A DNA stretch of 64,000 nt from Ursus arctos (GCF_023065955.2 NW_026622841.1:22069501-22133500), one strand, 5' to 3'; counted from the stretch's first letter, positions 46,998-59,479 are shown. A program made the numbers and translations. The notes: generated by a model not told the origin, from the sequence alone.

Positions 46998-48925
46998 ATA
47001 ATAATAATAGTAATAAATATCTGCTGCATTTCTATATACCAATAAACTATAAGAAAAAATGAGAAAACAATCCCATTTACAATTGCATCAAAAGAATACC
47101 TAGGAATAAATTTAACCAAGGAGATGAAAGATCTGTACATTAAAAACTTTAAGATACTGATAAAAGAAACTGAAGATACAAATAGATATTTGAACAATAT
47201 TATTTAATCCATGAGCATGGAATATCTGTACTATTCAAAGTAATCAAAAGATCCAATACAATCCCCATCAAAATTCCAGTTGCATTTTTCAGAGAAATAA
47301 TTCTAAAATTTATATGAAACCACAAAATACCCTGAATAGCCAAAACAATCTTAAGAGCAAAGCAAGAGGTATCATGCTCTCTGATTTCAAACCATATAAA
47401 GCTATAGTAATCAAAACAGTATGGTATTTGCACAAAAGCAGAACACAGGTGAGTGCAAGACAATAGAGAGCTGAGCAATAGACCCATGCATATATGGTCA
47501 GTCAATTTACGACAAGGAAGCCAAGAATATACAAGGGGGAAAGGACAGTCTCTTCAATGGTGTTGAGAAAACTGCACAGCTATGTGTAAAAGAATGAAAC
47601 TGGATTCCTGTAATTCAAGATGATTAAAGACTTCAATGTATGACCTGAAACCATTAAACTCCTAGAAGAAAACATAAGCCATAAGCTCTTTGAGCTTAGT
47701 GATTTTTCTTGGCTATCTCTAAAGGCAAGGAAAACAAAAGCAAAAATAAACAAGTGGGACTGTATCAAGCTTAAAAAAACATTTCTGCACAGCAAAGGAA
47801 ACCATCAAGAACAAAAAAGGCAACCACCTGGATGGGAAATAATATCTGCAAATTATAAACCTATTAATATCTGAAACATATTTGAAAACTTGTACAACCC
47901 AACAAAACAAAAAACTGATTTAAAAAATGGATCTGAATATTTTTCCAAAGATGACATACAGATGACCATAATAGCACTTGAAATAATGTGGAACATCACT
48001 AATCATCAGGGAATGCAAATCCAATCCACAATAAGATATTGCCTTACACCTGTCAGAATGGCAATTATCAAAAAGACAAAAATAGTAAGTGTTGGTGAGA
48101 TGTGGAGGAAAGGGAACCTTGTGCACTGTTGGTGGGAATGTAAACAGATGCAGCCACTATGGAAAACAGTATGGAGATTCCTCAAAAAATAAACAGAAAC
48201 ACCAGAGGATACAGCAATTCCACTACTGGCTACCTATTTGAAGAAAACAGAAGCACTAATTTAAAAAGATATATGCACCCTCACATTCACTACAACTTTA
48301 TTTACAATAGCCAAGATACGGAAACAACCTAAATGTCCACTGTTGGATGAATAGATAAAGATGTAATGTGTGTATATGTGTGTGTGTGTATGTGTATATA
48401 TTTATATATATATAAATATATATAATATATATATATATTCCATATATATATATATTCCATATATATATATATATCCCATATATATATATATATATATATG
48501 GAATACTACTCAGCCATAAAAAATGAAATCCTACTATTTGTGACAACATAGTTAGACCTTGAGGGTATCATGCTAAGTGGAATCAAGTCAGAGAAAGACA
48601 AATGCCATATGATTTCACAAGTATGTAGAATCTAAAAAATAAAACAAACCAAAGCAAAACCCAGATTTATAAATACACAGAACAAACTGTCGCAAGAGAG
48701 GGGGAGCTGGGGAATGCAAAATAAGTACAAGGGATCAAGAAGTACAAACCTCCAGTTATAAGTCATGGAGATGCAACATACAGCCTGAGGAATATAGTTA
48801 ATAATATTGTATTAACTTTGTAGGCGACTGGTGGTAACTAGACTTATTGTGAGCATTTTGCATCATATGTAAGTGTGAAATCACTATGTTGTACACCTGA
48901 AGCTAACACTGTGTGTCAGTCATAC
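46998..48925 (+). pseudogene. L1 ORF2 remnant, part 2, and 3' UTR
   Basis: Resumes exactly where part 1 stops (ctgctgcatttctatatacc). The C-terminal region continues, with the cysteine-motif equivalent near 48090-48150 and the YYSA-type block (gaatactactcagccataaaaaatg) at about 48502. ORF2 ends near 48634. The 3' UTR (48635-48925) has gttgtacacctgaagctaac and is of an older L1 type. Confidence 0.9.
48361..48503. repeat. (TG)n-(TA)n microsatellite inside L1
   Basis: TG-rich at 48366-48394, then long TA runs with interspersed tatattccatat words repeated three times, ending just before the conserved gaatactactcagcc. The repeated ttccatat suggests unequal slippage. Confidence 0.95.
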
Positions 48926-49017
48926 CATACATACAATTATTTGTTGTATGTCCATACTAAGGCAGGCCGCTCCGCACGACAATGAAAAAATTTTTAAATT
49001 AGATGATTGTTTCTCTA

Positions 49018-49087
49018 AATATATGTTACATATTATATATATTATATATAATATATATTTCTCTAAATATATATATGTCTCCAACTG

Positions 49088-49119
<32 letters not shown>

Positions 49120-49170
49120 GTCATATATATATGTGTGTGTGTGTGTGTGTGTATATCTCCAACTGATGTG
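49018..49170. repeat. Compound AT/TG microsatellite with internal duplication
   Basis: AT-rich, then (TG)n, then (TA)n, then (TG)n. The word tctccaactggtgtg at 49078-49092 reappears as tctccaactgatgtg at 49156-49170, so the stretch between holds a local tandem duplication. Confidence 0.9.
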
Positions 49171-51814
49171 TAAACAGTCACTGCCCATTTCTCTTACTGG
49201 AACACTTTCGACTGTATAATGTCAGTGTGGTGGTCGGTGCTCAGGTCTAGAACACTTTACTGCAGGGTTATACAGAAGAACAAGAGCTGATGGTCCAGGA
49301 TTCCATTTACTGGAGTTCTGGTTCTCAGCTCTGCAGATCTTAACAAGAGGAATTAGCTACCAACTATATGGAGTGATTTTATAGGGTCAGTAGAGCTCCT
49401 ACCAAAGTAGTCCGATTTACTATTTGATACCTGCAAGTCAAACATTTTACAACTTAACTCCTTCACCTTAATTTTATCCCTCTCTTAAATTTGTGGCACT
49501 TGTTTTGAGATTTAGGTAATTCTTCGCAGCGGGGTTATAGCCAGGAAAGGCATCGCCCAAGAGGGAAGACTATCCAGTTCTCAGGTACAGACATAATTAT
49601 AAACCTAAATAGGAAGAACATGACTTGGAAATAAGCTTGGCATATTCTATGGTTTATTGTTGACTCACCTTAAGGTATTGCCAAAACCTAATTAAGGAGA
49701 GATTAAGTATTCTTTGAGCAGGTGTTATGACTATTAGTTCACTCTAATGGACTGCTCTATATTAAACCTTCAAGGAGTGCTTTCTCTGATCAACAATATG
49801 CTTATGATAGCCAATTATTTCCTCTCTTCTCCCTATATTTTTCTCAGCAAGTTTCAATGTACCATTGTTTTCTACATAAATGACTCCATAAAAAGTCCAA
49901 GATTTTTTTTTTTCTCTTTAGAAACCTGAAAAACTAAACATGAGCATCTCTTTTCTGCTTTCTTCCTCTCACACCAAGGGCAGCTATGTATTCTCTCCTT
50001 CAACTTATCTTTTAGAGCTTCATCAATCTTGGTTGCATTTCTAATATAAACTTTAGAAATACAGTATGATATTGGTTTGTCAACTACTGCCTTCCAGATA
50101 TATTGCATTGAACTATAAACCCCCAAATCTTTATTCTATAGGTTTATACGCTTTGCTGAACATAATATAAACTCAGCAGAAACATTAAATCATGTTGAGG
50201 TTAAATTTTGTGTCAATGAAAGTAATTTAGACAAACAAGATTCTTAACATATTAGTATCATATTGTGGGTAGCAGGGCATGCTAAGCCTTGATATATGTA
50301 GGGTAGGTATGGGGACAAGGAGCTGGAAACAGAACCAATGGTAGGGAAGAGCACTGGCTGGGTTTAAAGTGGCCTTCCCCCTAGGAATAGAAGGTAATTT
50401 ATAGCATACTCCAAAAGGGTGGTGTAAGTTCCAAGTATCCCTAATGTTAATAAGGATCCCATCTGCTGGACACCAGGTGTCACCAGGCAAAGGCAAAGTC
50501 AGGTGGGTGGCAGCCTCAGAGTTTGGGTGGTCCATTTAATTTGGAACAAGACCCCTTTCAGTGGCTGGAACTCAGGGAAATGGTATCCAGCTGCCAAATT
50601 ACAGGGAATGGCAAGTGCTAGGCATGTTGACAAGATCCTAGTCAGTTGGGCTGGAGTTCAAGGCAAGCCTCCAAATTCAGCAGGGGAACTGAATTACGAA
50701 GCAGAAATAGAGACGAAACCCATCAGAGAGACTGTCCCACATGGTTTCACACAGCAGGCGAAGACTAGATGGACAGACAGCTGCTCACTGCAGGGAAGCC
50801 AAGCTTATGAGCATAAGACTAATTTCAGAGTTAGGGGAGGTCCTTTCAGGTACCACTCTGACTTCATCAAGACTGGCAAAAGAATCTGGTAGAATGGAGC
50901 CGAGGGGCTGAAGGGATGGACTGTGCAGATGCATGGGGATACAGAAAACAGAAGTAGACGCTTAATCAGTAAGTGCTGGATTTTGTCTTAGCTGTAAAAT
51001 TTAACTCTTGTTTTTCAACAAAGTCACTTGGGATTCTGAATTAACCAGTTTTCTGGTCTCTCCAATTAATTGTGAAACTGCCAGTTACTCTTACTCCATC
51101 CCTAGTGGACTCGAACTAAATAAAAGGCTTGTACCAGTTACTCAAATATTCTGTGTTTTCACAAGTGTGTAAAGAAAATGAGTGGAAAAACCTGGATCAA
51201 AAGCCCCTTTGTGAGAGGTGAGAATGACGAAATGGTAATATTTGACATCTGATGTGGTGATATTTGAGGGGAATGTCCCTCTATTCCCAAACACATCTTC
51301 TCAACTAAGCTGCCAGTATCTGGACTTTCACCATCAGGAGTTTGCTCCTTTGGAGTTCTTTTCCTGGGATCTTATCCCAAAGGCAATCACTGAAATATGG
51401 ATTAATTTGCATGTTACTGAATTATCAGAGCTTTTCTGCCCGATATCAGGAAACTGGCAATAAGAGAGAACTAGGAATTTGGGGTCTTAAGGAAGCAGTG
51501 TTGAAAGAAAACAAAAGATGTAGACAAGTGATGAGAAATGTGCCAGAGTTTACCTGGAAAACAAACTTGCCCCTATAAGTAATAATTAAGAAAAGAAGCA
51601 GGGGAGGGGAAAGGACAAAGAGAGGCAAAAAGCCTAAAAACCAACCTTAGCTGCTCCATAACGTTCCTAGTGACTCTGAAAGTAGGCATCACACTTGAGG
51701 GTTTGGTGGGAAATTTTAAAGGATGTTAAAAAGGCTGTGATACACTTAGACTCCTACTGATCTGGGCTTATGGTACCACTCAAATAACACCCTCAAATTA
51801 AAATAACAAAGTGA
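49171..51814. other. Unassigned, mostly unique sequence
   Basis: Chance open frames (for example 129 codons at 50503-50892 and 84 at 49872-50126) contain no recognised domain. No named repeat was recognised over 2.6 kb. It may include old unnamed repeats. Confidence 0.45.
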
Positions 51815-52017
51815 GGGGCGCCTGGGAGCTCAGTCAGTTGAATGTCCCACTCTTGATTTCAGCTCAGGTCATGATCGCAGGGTCCTGAGATCCAGCCCCA
51901 GGTGGGTCTCTGCCATCAGCGAGGAGTCTATTTGAGGTTGTCTCTGTCTTCCTCTGACCTCCCCCCTGCTCTTACGCCCTCTAAAATAAATCTTAAAAAA
52001 AAAAAAAAAGAAAAAAG
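51815..52017 (+). mobile_element. SINEC element
   Basis: Head ggggcgcctgggagctcag, B box gagatccagcccc at about 51888, CT-rich body, tail ctaaaataaatctt, then A15 with interruptions. Possible TSD aaagtga (51808-51814, 52018-52024). Confidence 0.92.
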
Positions 52018-52084
52018 AAAGTGACATTCCAAAAGTTATAATTTGTACTCGTTCCCCACTCCAAAAAAAATTTTTTTTCCAAAG

Positions 52085-52640
52085 CCATTCCTGCTTCTGT
52101 GCTCTGGCCTAGGGCCAACCCTCATCTTTCCATGCCTGAACTATATGGCCACTGCCTCCTGACTGGCCATCCTCTCCCCTCCAGTTCTGCTGGAGTGAGC
52201 AGAAAAATGCACATCTCATTTTGTCATTCCTCTGACCCAAAGTCCTTCGATGGCTCCCAACTGTGCACAGAACAAATTCTGGTGGTGTTTTTGTTTTTAT
52301 ATTTTATTCATTTGAAAGATAAGAGCAAGTGCACACGCGTGTGTGTGAGCATGGAGGGGAGGGGAGCAGAGAGAGAGGGAGAAGCAGACTCTCTGCTGTG
52401 CAGGGAGCCTGATGCAGTACTCAATCCCAGGACCCCGAGATCATGACCTGAGCTGAAGGCAGACACAACCAACTGAGCCACCCAGGTGCCCCTAAAGTCT
52501 AAGTGTCTTAAATATATTTCATAAGGACTCTCTCCTCTGCTCTTTCTGACCCCTTTGGCTTCTCTCATCATTAGGGGCCTCACACTTTAGCCTGTAACAC
52601 CAGCAAACTGTAGTTTTCTGCACACATCATGCCAAGTCTT
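52085..52640 (+). repeat. L2 ORF2 3' fragment, split by a SINE
   Basis: Sense L2 blocks: actgcctcctgactggcc, cattttgtcattcctctgaccc, aaagtccttcgatggctccc (the L2 stretch encoding the late RT region). After the SINE, ctttctgacccctttggcttc and cattaggggcc follow. Confidence 0.83.
52283..52493 (-). mobile_element. SINEC element inside L2
   Basis: Reverse-oriented: tail side ttttgtttttatattttattc, a (GT)n patch at 52335-52350, body with gagagagagggagaagc, and head aaccaactgagccacccagg. No clear TSD, so the left boundary is approximate. Confidence 0.9.
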
Positions 52641-53874
52641 ACACTCTCAAATCTACTGGAGCAACTAAACTCATAGAAATTAAGTATCACAATATCCTGG
52701 AAATGGACAAAAGGCACGAAGAAGCAGGGGCCAACCTCCAGGCTCAAGTAAACATATTCATTTCCCTTCTTGCTTAGAGAAGGTCAGTTTCACTGTAAAG
52801 ACTAAAAAATGCAGAGACCGTAGATATCTTGGCATTATCAAGCATTTATGGAACACCCACAGAATACCAAGTCAAACATATAAGATATTCACTCATTTGT
52901 GAATTCTATGAATTCAATTGTAAATATATAACTGAATTCATTTGACATCTTTGAGTATCCTTAAACACTAAACAAAATGAAAAATTACAAAAATGATTTC
53001 TGGATTAATAAGATGAATCTTTGCTGATACTCCAAAAGGCTCATTCAGTACAAGGAACTGCAGAGAGCTGTCTCCCAAAAACAACCCCAAAGTGGTGATG
53101 TTTGAGTCCTAAGTCTGACCTTCATGTTTTCAGAGTGATTTAAGTGACCAGAATGAATCCACTATCAGGTCTGGACTCATTTACCAAGCTCCTGGACCGA
53201 TGTATCAAATCACAAGGACATTTTTTTTCATTAATAAGAAATAAAAGCAAAAGCAACTATCAATTTTAAATGCCACCCAACACATTCTTGCCTAGGATGC
53301 AAAGTATAATCAAGATGCTGGCTTATTAATTCATAATGAGAATCAAAACTGCTGAGACATCAAACAATCAAGTTCTCTGCCTATTGCATGTTCTCCCTAT
53401 AGGCATGTAGGGAGCAAATAAAGGAGTTTCTTAGGGAGAATGAAATCAAATAGAAAACAGCGACATGATTTGAATGTTTGATAACATCGACCTAAAATAA
53501 TGTGTTGAAAGGACTAACTCCATTCTCAAGACCACAACATCGACTGGTCTGCCTAACATTTGACACTTGAATTCACACTTCTATGCACTTCCGTAGCTTA
53601 ACTTACAGGTGCCATGTGTTTTTTAGATAGGGTAATAAATTCAATAATTCAATCAACTGTTGACAGCCAGGTGTTATTTTCTCTTAAAGCTAAGTTTTCA
53701 TCTTTCTGTTTCCATTCTATTATTTGTTAATTCCTAAACTGAATCCTCAGAATAATTTCATTTTTACTATTTCCAAATTCCTAAGAAATGGAAGACAAAT
53801 CTTAATATTTTAAGAGCTCTTAAAAACCAATAAAAATTAAGATATCCTGATAAAAAATGATAAAAAGGCAATAT
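52641..53874. other. Unique sequence, nothing recognised
   Basis: No gene or repeat was identified. AT-rich. Confidence 0.5.
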
Positions 53875-53888
53875 AAAACATATTCAGA

Positions 53889-54070
53889 TACAGGTGGCTC
53901 AGTGGGTTAAGCATCTGCCTTTGGCTCAGGTCAGGATTCTAGGGACAGGGAATCAAGCCCCAGTTGGGCTCCCCGCTCAGCAGGAAGTCTGCTTCTCCCT
54001 CTGCCCCGCACCCTGCTCACGTGTGCACACACTGTCACTAAGTAAATGAAATTTTTACAAAGAAAATGTT
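53889..54070 (+). mobile_element. SINEC element, diverged
   Basis: Starts at a degraded head (tacaggtggctcagtggg), with body and tail ctaagtaaatgaaatttttac. The TSDs aaaacatattcaga (53875-53888) and aaaaatattcaga (54071-54083) differ by one base indel. Confidence 0.9.
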
Positions 54071-54449
54071 AAAAATATTCAGAAACAATGTATATAAAAA
54101 TAGTCATTCTCTCTAGGACTGAAAGAAATGCAAATTTCAACTATGTCAAGATATCTTTAGAGATATCAAGATGTCAACAAATGCATGTACAAACACACAT
54201 TTTTTTCCAGGATTGATAGAAAACTCCCTCTGGTAATTCTGAGGTCACTAGTGTATGGACTGCTGGTCCGGTAACCACCCCTTATAAATTTTCCAATTTG
54301 TATCTTATTTATGGTTAACAGATTTTTTAAAAATCCAAAGCTCTGATAGTGATAATGAAGAACTGTATTAATAATCCTACTCCTATAACCTCTGGGTTGC
54401 ACCAGGTGACAACGCTGCAACAAACTGAATCAATACCTTATTTTTTCCC
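54071..54449. other. Unique sequence, nothing recognised
   Basis: An 85-codon minus frame at 54166-54423 has no domain. No repeat was recognised. Confidence 0.45.
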
Positions 54450-54690
54450 CTTCAGTCCTGCTGGACTCTGTGCCAAGAGGCATAAACACAGCTTTTGCAG
54501 ACGGGAATAAACCCATGTTGTTACACTGATATCCTGAGTGATGTTGATCTGCACAGACTGTGCCAACATTCTTAGCATCTTAATTAACCTGCTTAAGTTC
54601 TTAGGAAGCATTCTTCACGAGAAAGCAGAAATTGCAGAGAAATGGGCTTCATTTATTAATTCTACTTTGCATCACTGTTAAGTGATACAG
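54450..54690 (+). repeat. Unnamed ancient repeat, copy A
   Basis: It shares an ordered set of words with 61510-61750: cttcagt and ggactctg-type opening, aaacacag, ttgcag and aacacc-like steps, ctgca, and an identical 15-mer ttagcatcttaatta (54572-54586; 61624-61638). It then has attcttcac/cctcac, gagaaa/agaaat and a gcatcactg/gcattactg end. Same orientation, 7 kb apart. Confidence 0.6.
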
Positions 54691-54899
54691 GGTACATTCC
54701 CAAAGCTGTGAGGGCCAAAGCTCATGTATGGGGCCTTGCCTGTCCACTCCAGCCCACCCTGATCTGCCCCTTCCTTTGTATCAAACATTCTCTGTACTTC
54801 TCAACTTGGCCTCTACGACTTTCATTATTCATTCAACCTTGAGAGAAAGCAATTGTGCAATGATATCAAGAAGTTTACAATGATTTATATACTTAAGTA

Positions 54900-55250
54900 A
54901 GTAGCTCTATTTTTAAGTTTTTATCATAAGGAGATAATCAGTATTTTTATGAGGAAAGGACAATTATTGCTACATTATTTATACAACCTCTGATTATGTA
55001 AAAGGATATATAATGTTTATGTAAAAAGATATTTACTGCAACATTATAATACTCCTGAATTTGGAAACACCTTTAATATTCAACTACTGGTTAGTGGTTA
55101 AATAAAATCTCAACAGTTAGATGCTAGAAAACTGTGAAGACATTAAAATGTATGTTTGATTTATAAGCTAGAAAACAGAAATGTTTATAATAAAATTTTA
55201 GGCATTAAAGTTTCAGTGCAATACAATTTCATTTAAAAAAAAGTTGTGTG
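54900..55250 (+). mobile_element. Possible old L1 or other LINE 3' fragment
   Basis: Words such as tactgcaacattataatactcctg and aatattcaactactggttagtgg resemble the decayed L1 stretch 'ttcatagcagcattattcataatagcc ... caaatgtccatcaactgatgaat'. The family assignment is weak. Confidence 0.4.
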
Positions 55251-56299
55251 TTTTATAAATGACTTGGGGGAATACAACCAAAACTGAACAGCCTAAGTGG
55301 GACAATTAGGGCAATTTTTATTTTATCATTTTCTTTTTCTAAGATTTTCCTTAATTAGCATGTAACTCTTCCCACTTAAATTTTCATCTCAAAGTAATAA
55401 TTAAACATAGATAACTGTCCCTTGAATTAACCCACACTTACCCCAATTCTGCTGCCCAGATGCAACCACTATGCATACTTTAGGTTTTTTCTTCTCATGG
55501 TTTCTTCTATATTGCTAAGCAATGCTCATATATTAATTTTAAATATCCTCTTTGCCTTATTGTAATAGATGTCAATTTAGATATCTTGTACAACGTATCT
55601 CTTTTTGCTCTCCAACCTCATAATACACTTGGACCATTTTCAGTCAACGCTATAAAAGTGTTCAATATCAAAACTAAGTAATTTTTATTTACTGAGAGTC
55701 AAATAAGGTATCATGAACATATTCCCTTTCCTTTTTGATGTCTTCTTTTGTAACTGCAAGTTCCTTGTTTGTTGTTATTGTTGTTGTTGTTGTTGCTTAA
55801 TCTTCTTCTTCCAGTGTCTTCTGTATAATAATGTTTTTGGTTCTCTGGCTGATATTCTATCAAGGTATTCTATAAGTCCTCACTCTTAGAGAGGTCTCTC
55901 CTAGTGTTGTGCTCCTTCTCCAATCTGGGCGGTTGAACTCCAGGTCTGCTCACCACTGTCATCTTTATATGTTTTTGTTTTTGTTTTCCCCCATGAATCC
56001 CATGCCATCTTCTGGCTTGGATAACTTTCTAATTTTGTTTGAGGACATACTACCCTCCAGTGTAAGAATTTATAAGAGATGAAGTTCTAAAATCTTGTGG
56101 TTTAAAGCGTCTTTTTTATACCTTCACATTTGGCAGTTGGTTTTGGTTTGGGCTTTATGTTTTTGAGTTATTATGTACATAAAAATTTAGGATTATATTT
56201 TCCTGTTGGATTAAGCACTGTATTATGAAATAGTAAATTCTTTAAATTGACTTTTACTTCGTACTAATACAAACATAACTATAATTCATTTCATCCTAA
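55251..56299. other. Unassigned sequence with (TTG)n
   Basis: (TTG)n at 55764-55796. The latter part (55990-56299) may continue the L1 on the minus strand but is too diverged to support. Confidence 0.45.
55764..55796. repeat. (TTG)n microsatellite
   Basis: Eight or so TTG units with one tta interruption. A shorter copy is at 56358-56372. Confidence 0.93.
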
Positions 56300-57870
56300 T
56301 TATTGACGTTTTGGCTTTTTTTATTTAATGTTTGCCTTTTAAGCACCTTAGAGGTTTTGTTGTTGTTGTTGTTTTAATCTAGCCTGATTAGATTTTTCTC
56401 TTATATGGAATATCCATATACATTTAATGAAATTACTGACATATTTGGATTAAATTACATATTTTTAAATTTGACTCATCTGTTTTCTGCTTTTCTTTTA
56501 CGTTAACAAATATTTTCATTATAATTTTCCTTCTATTTTCTTCTTAAACATTTTTTTAGTGGTTATACTAAAGACTACAACATACTTCCTTAACTTATTG
56601 GAGTATGCTAACTTATAGTCATTTCTAATAAGAAGTTGTAATAATGGTACACAGACCACATTGTCAGAGTTGCCACTAAACAAAGAATCCAAGATGCTAA
56701 CACACTTTAACTCCATTGACCACATTCCAGGCTTGTGTTTTTGTTTTCCTGTATTTTAATTCTACACTATAACCCAGAAAATTAGAAGATTAGAATTTTA
56801 CATAATTACCCTTACCCAGTGCTTTTCACTCGATCATATGTTACAAAGCTTCCATATGGAATCATTTTCTTTTTGACCTGAAGAACTTTTAGTATTTTTT
56901 TTTATAGGAGTCTGCTGGTCATTTCATTTTTGATAGTTGGGAAAATATTATACTTTATTTTTAAAGGATACTTAAAGTGGATATAGAATTCTATGTTGTT
57001 GGTCATTTTCCTTCAGGACTTTAAAAATTACTTTAAATGTATCATTACTTAGTCTATTTCTATTGAGAATTTAGCTGTCAATTTTGTTACTGAAATTAAC
57101 ATTTTTCTCTAGCTGTTTTTAAGACCTTATATTTCATTTCAGTTATTAGCAATTAGATAACATGTCTATGGGGGTTTTTTGTTGTTGTTTATCCTACTTG
57201 GGGTTCACAGAAATGTTAGAATATGTGGCTATTTTTCTTTACTGTGAATTTCTCAAATACTACTTCTTCAAATGTTAGTTTTTCCCCATTATCTTTTTCC
57301 TTTACTTTTGGGAATCTAATTTTCTGTATATTTTCACCATGTCATTACATCTCACTTTTTGTCTATAATTTCTATCCCTTTTTTCCCTCTACAGACATTT
57401 TACTGATCTATTTTCCTATTTACTAATCTCTTAACTGTGCCCAATCTGCTGTTAAACCAATCTATTAGAACCTTAATGTCAGTTATTAATTCTCTCCTAG
57501 CATTTCATTTTTTATAAATTAAGTTGGGTAAAACCAAGATATTTCCATCTATTTTAATTATTTATAGTTACTTTAAAGACTACGTCTGATAATTCTAATA
57601 GGTAGGTCACTATGGGTCTGTTCCTATTGTCTATGTCTTCTCTTATAGTTGTTTCTGTTATGCCTGGTAAGAATTAATTGAATCCTGTTTATAGAGGCTC
57701 TGGATAAGTGACTCACTCCAGCTTCTAGCAGTAGTAGGAATACAGATTATTTTAGTCTGATCTGGTATTGAGCTAACTTAAGGCCAATCTGTATGTTCTA
57801 AGGTCAGTCTATTTCTAGACTGTCCATACTCCAATCATATATCCATATAATAATATGAATAGTTTCCTAG
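56300..57870 (-). mobile_element. Ancient L1M (5' part: leader, ORF1, ORF2 start), minus strand
   Basis: Read in reverse, 57650-57870 is a leader-like part and 56870-57640 carries the ORF1 C-terminal region. For example, antisense of the ENFPNL-type stretch and of the QPRILYP-type stretch are visible as gtggatatagaattctatgttg at about 56978. Bases 56370-56480 hold the start of ORF2 (antisense of the 'VNGL...' stretch). No reading frame survives. The 3' part of ORF2 and the 3' UTR are absent. Confidence 0.78.
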
Positions 57871-58044
57871 AGTTCCTCATTTATGATGGGTTCTGAACTC
57901 AAATTTTTATCATTCAAGCACTATGAGAATGCTAAAAACTGCATACTATTTTGGCCCTTTTGCTCTCTGGCTCTTCAGTCTCATGCTATGCTCAGACAAG
58001 TGAATTTCATCTCCCACAGAGCAATGTGTACGTAGTCAAGTGGA
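57871..58044. other. Short unassigned stretch
   Basis: No feature was recognised. It may be the outermost part of the minus-strand L1 leader. Confidence 0.4.
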
Positions 58045-58620
58045 ATCTTAGAAGCTCTAAGAGATTTATAAGATAACTGGATCAGAAGGAAATAAATATT
58101 CTAGACGGTGGGGAGCAATCTGAGCCCAAGATACAGAGACAAAAATGCAAATGGAGGGGTGCCTGGGTGGCACAGCGGTTAAGCGTCTGCCTTCGGCTCA
58201 GGGCTGATCCTGGCGTTATAGGATCGAGCCCCACATCAGGCTCCTCCGCTATGAGCCTGCTTCTTCCTCTCCCACTCCCCCTGCTTGTGTTCCCTCTCTC
58301 ACTGGCTGTCTCTATCTCTGTCAAATAAATAAATAAAATCTTTTAAAAAATGCAAACGGAGGTTTTTGGGGATGGTAGTTAAGCAGTGTGATTAGAATGA
58401 AGTGTGTGTCCTGAGGAATACTGGGAACAAAATTTTAGGAAGATGAATTGGCACCAGTCTGTACAGGTTTGGAATCCAGAGTGGCACATTTGGACTCTAT
58501 CTGGGAAGTGCTGGAAAACCATGAGAGCTTTATAATAGGTAGATGAGATTGTGGAAGCAGGATCTTGGAAAGGTTATTTCAATAAACCTGAAAAAGATGA
58601 TATGCATTGAGCAGATGATT
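58045..58620 (-). repeat. L2/CR1-clade ORF2 fragment, minus strand, split by a SINE
   Basis: Read in reverse it has the pattern of the L2 copy at 31880: a gagtggcacatttggactctatctggg region at 58480, then ggaaaaccatgagagctttataatagg. It is diverged, and the SINE at 58158-58345 sits in it. Confidence 0.5.
58158..58345 (+). mobile_element. Bear-type SINEC element, youngest looking
   Basis: Head ggtgcctgggtggcacagcgg with A box, then aagcgtctgccttcggctc, B box ggatcgagccccac at about 58222, a body with ctcctccgctatgagcctgc, and tail caaataaataaataaaatc. Long TSDs aaaaatgcaaatggagg (58141-58157) and aaaaatgcaaacggagg (58346-58362) match at 16 of 17 bases. The ctcctccgctatgag body is the variant I associate with ursids. 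Confidence 0.96.
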
Positions 58621-59479
58621 TTTTTTAAAGGCAGAGAGAAAAATTATATTTTGGATGGGCAAATAAAAGCCAAATATATAGTTTGAGAAATGTTACATCA
58701 ACCAGACTTATGTAACATTTGGATAGATTAAGGAAGTCCCAGAATGCAAACAGAAACAATTTATGCCTTAAATTGAGGATAGTAATTATTTGTTAGGGCT
58801 TCCCTAGAACAGTATTCGCCAGAGTCTTAGGCTAAGATAAGGATCTTCAAAAGTGTGGCAGTGCTTCCCCCATACTCTCTGATACTGTACAAGTATACAG
58901 GAATTTATGTGCTAGGAAGAAGGTGCTAATGTTGATGTTTATTTACTTATCCCCTTTTTTTTGGAGGGAAAAGCACCCAACTGTTTATAAAACTCAGGTA
59001 TTTCATATGAATCAATCCACAGTAAAATGTTATAATGTTATGTAATCATTTGAAAATTAGCTCTTCTAAACTTACAAAGTCTAGAGTGCTGGGAGTTATG
59101 TATTTCAATACTAGCACTTAGGCGTGTCTGTCCAGAATGGGGATGTATGCTAACTACGTTTGTTGACAATTCCATGTTTATGTGCTATCAGCAGGATGAA
59201 AGTGGGCATGGCATAGAGTATGCTATAGAATATGAAGACTGAAGAGCTATTCTAATCACAGCATGGCTCTGCTGACAATCATATGGTGACTTGCAATCAA
59301 AATGTCTGATTAGGAATCCTTTCAAGAAGAGAGATGCTTTAATATCAAAATGGTGGCAAACTCTCTCCCCAACGGCCACTTTCCTCTCCTTGCTATCAAG
59401 CCCCTCAAATCTATAAATATTCCTTTCTAAAATATATAGGCCCAAGAATTGGTTCTAGTATTAGCTTCAATTCTATTAT
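58621..59479. other. Unique sequence, nothing recognised
   Basis: No gene or repeat. An 85-codon minus frame at 59188-59445 has no domain. Confidence 0.5.

Larger units (their letters stand above)
41848..48925 (+). mobile_element. Old L1 (L1MA-like) with 5' UTR, later invaded by a pseudogene and SINEs
   Basis: It begins with a 5' UTR start (agaagatggcagcgtagg at 41850) and continues through a 5' UTR (to about 43590), an ORF1-like segment (43590-44190), ORF2 parts and a 3' UTR ending near 48925. The AP3S1 pseudogene splits ORF2 at 45407-45416. The endonuclease half of ORF2 is missing, because the ORF1 end passes within about 30 bp into mid-ORF2 at 44215. It has many stops and is long inactive. 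Confidence 0.9.

Noticed and set aside
48361..49170. AT-rich repeated words as a CRISPR array or replication origin
   Set aside because: Units are dinucleotide slippage products without spaced, equal-length repeats. The genome is vertebrate and the tract lies in or next to an L1.
50503..50892. 129-codon open frame on the plus strand
   Set aside because: The amino-acid sequence shows no domain and the neighbourhood has no gene features. Most likely chance.
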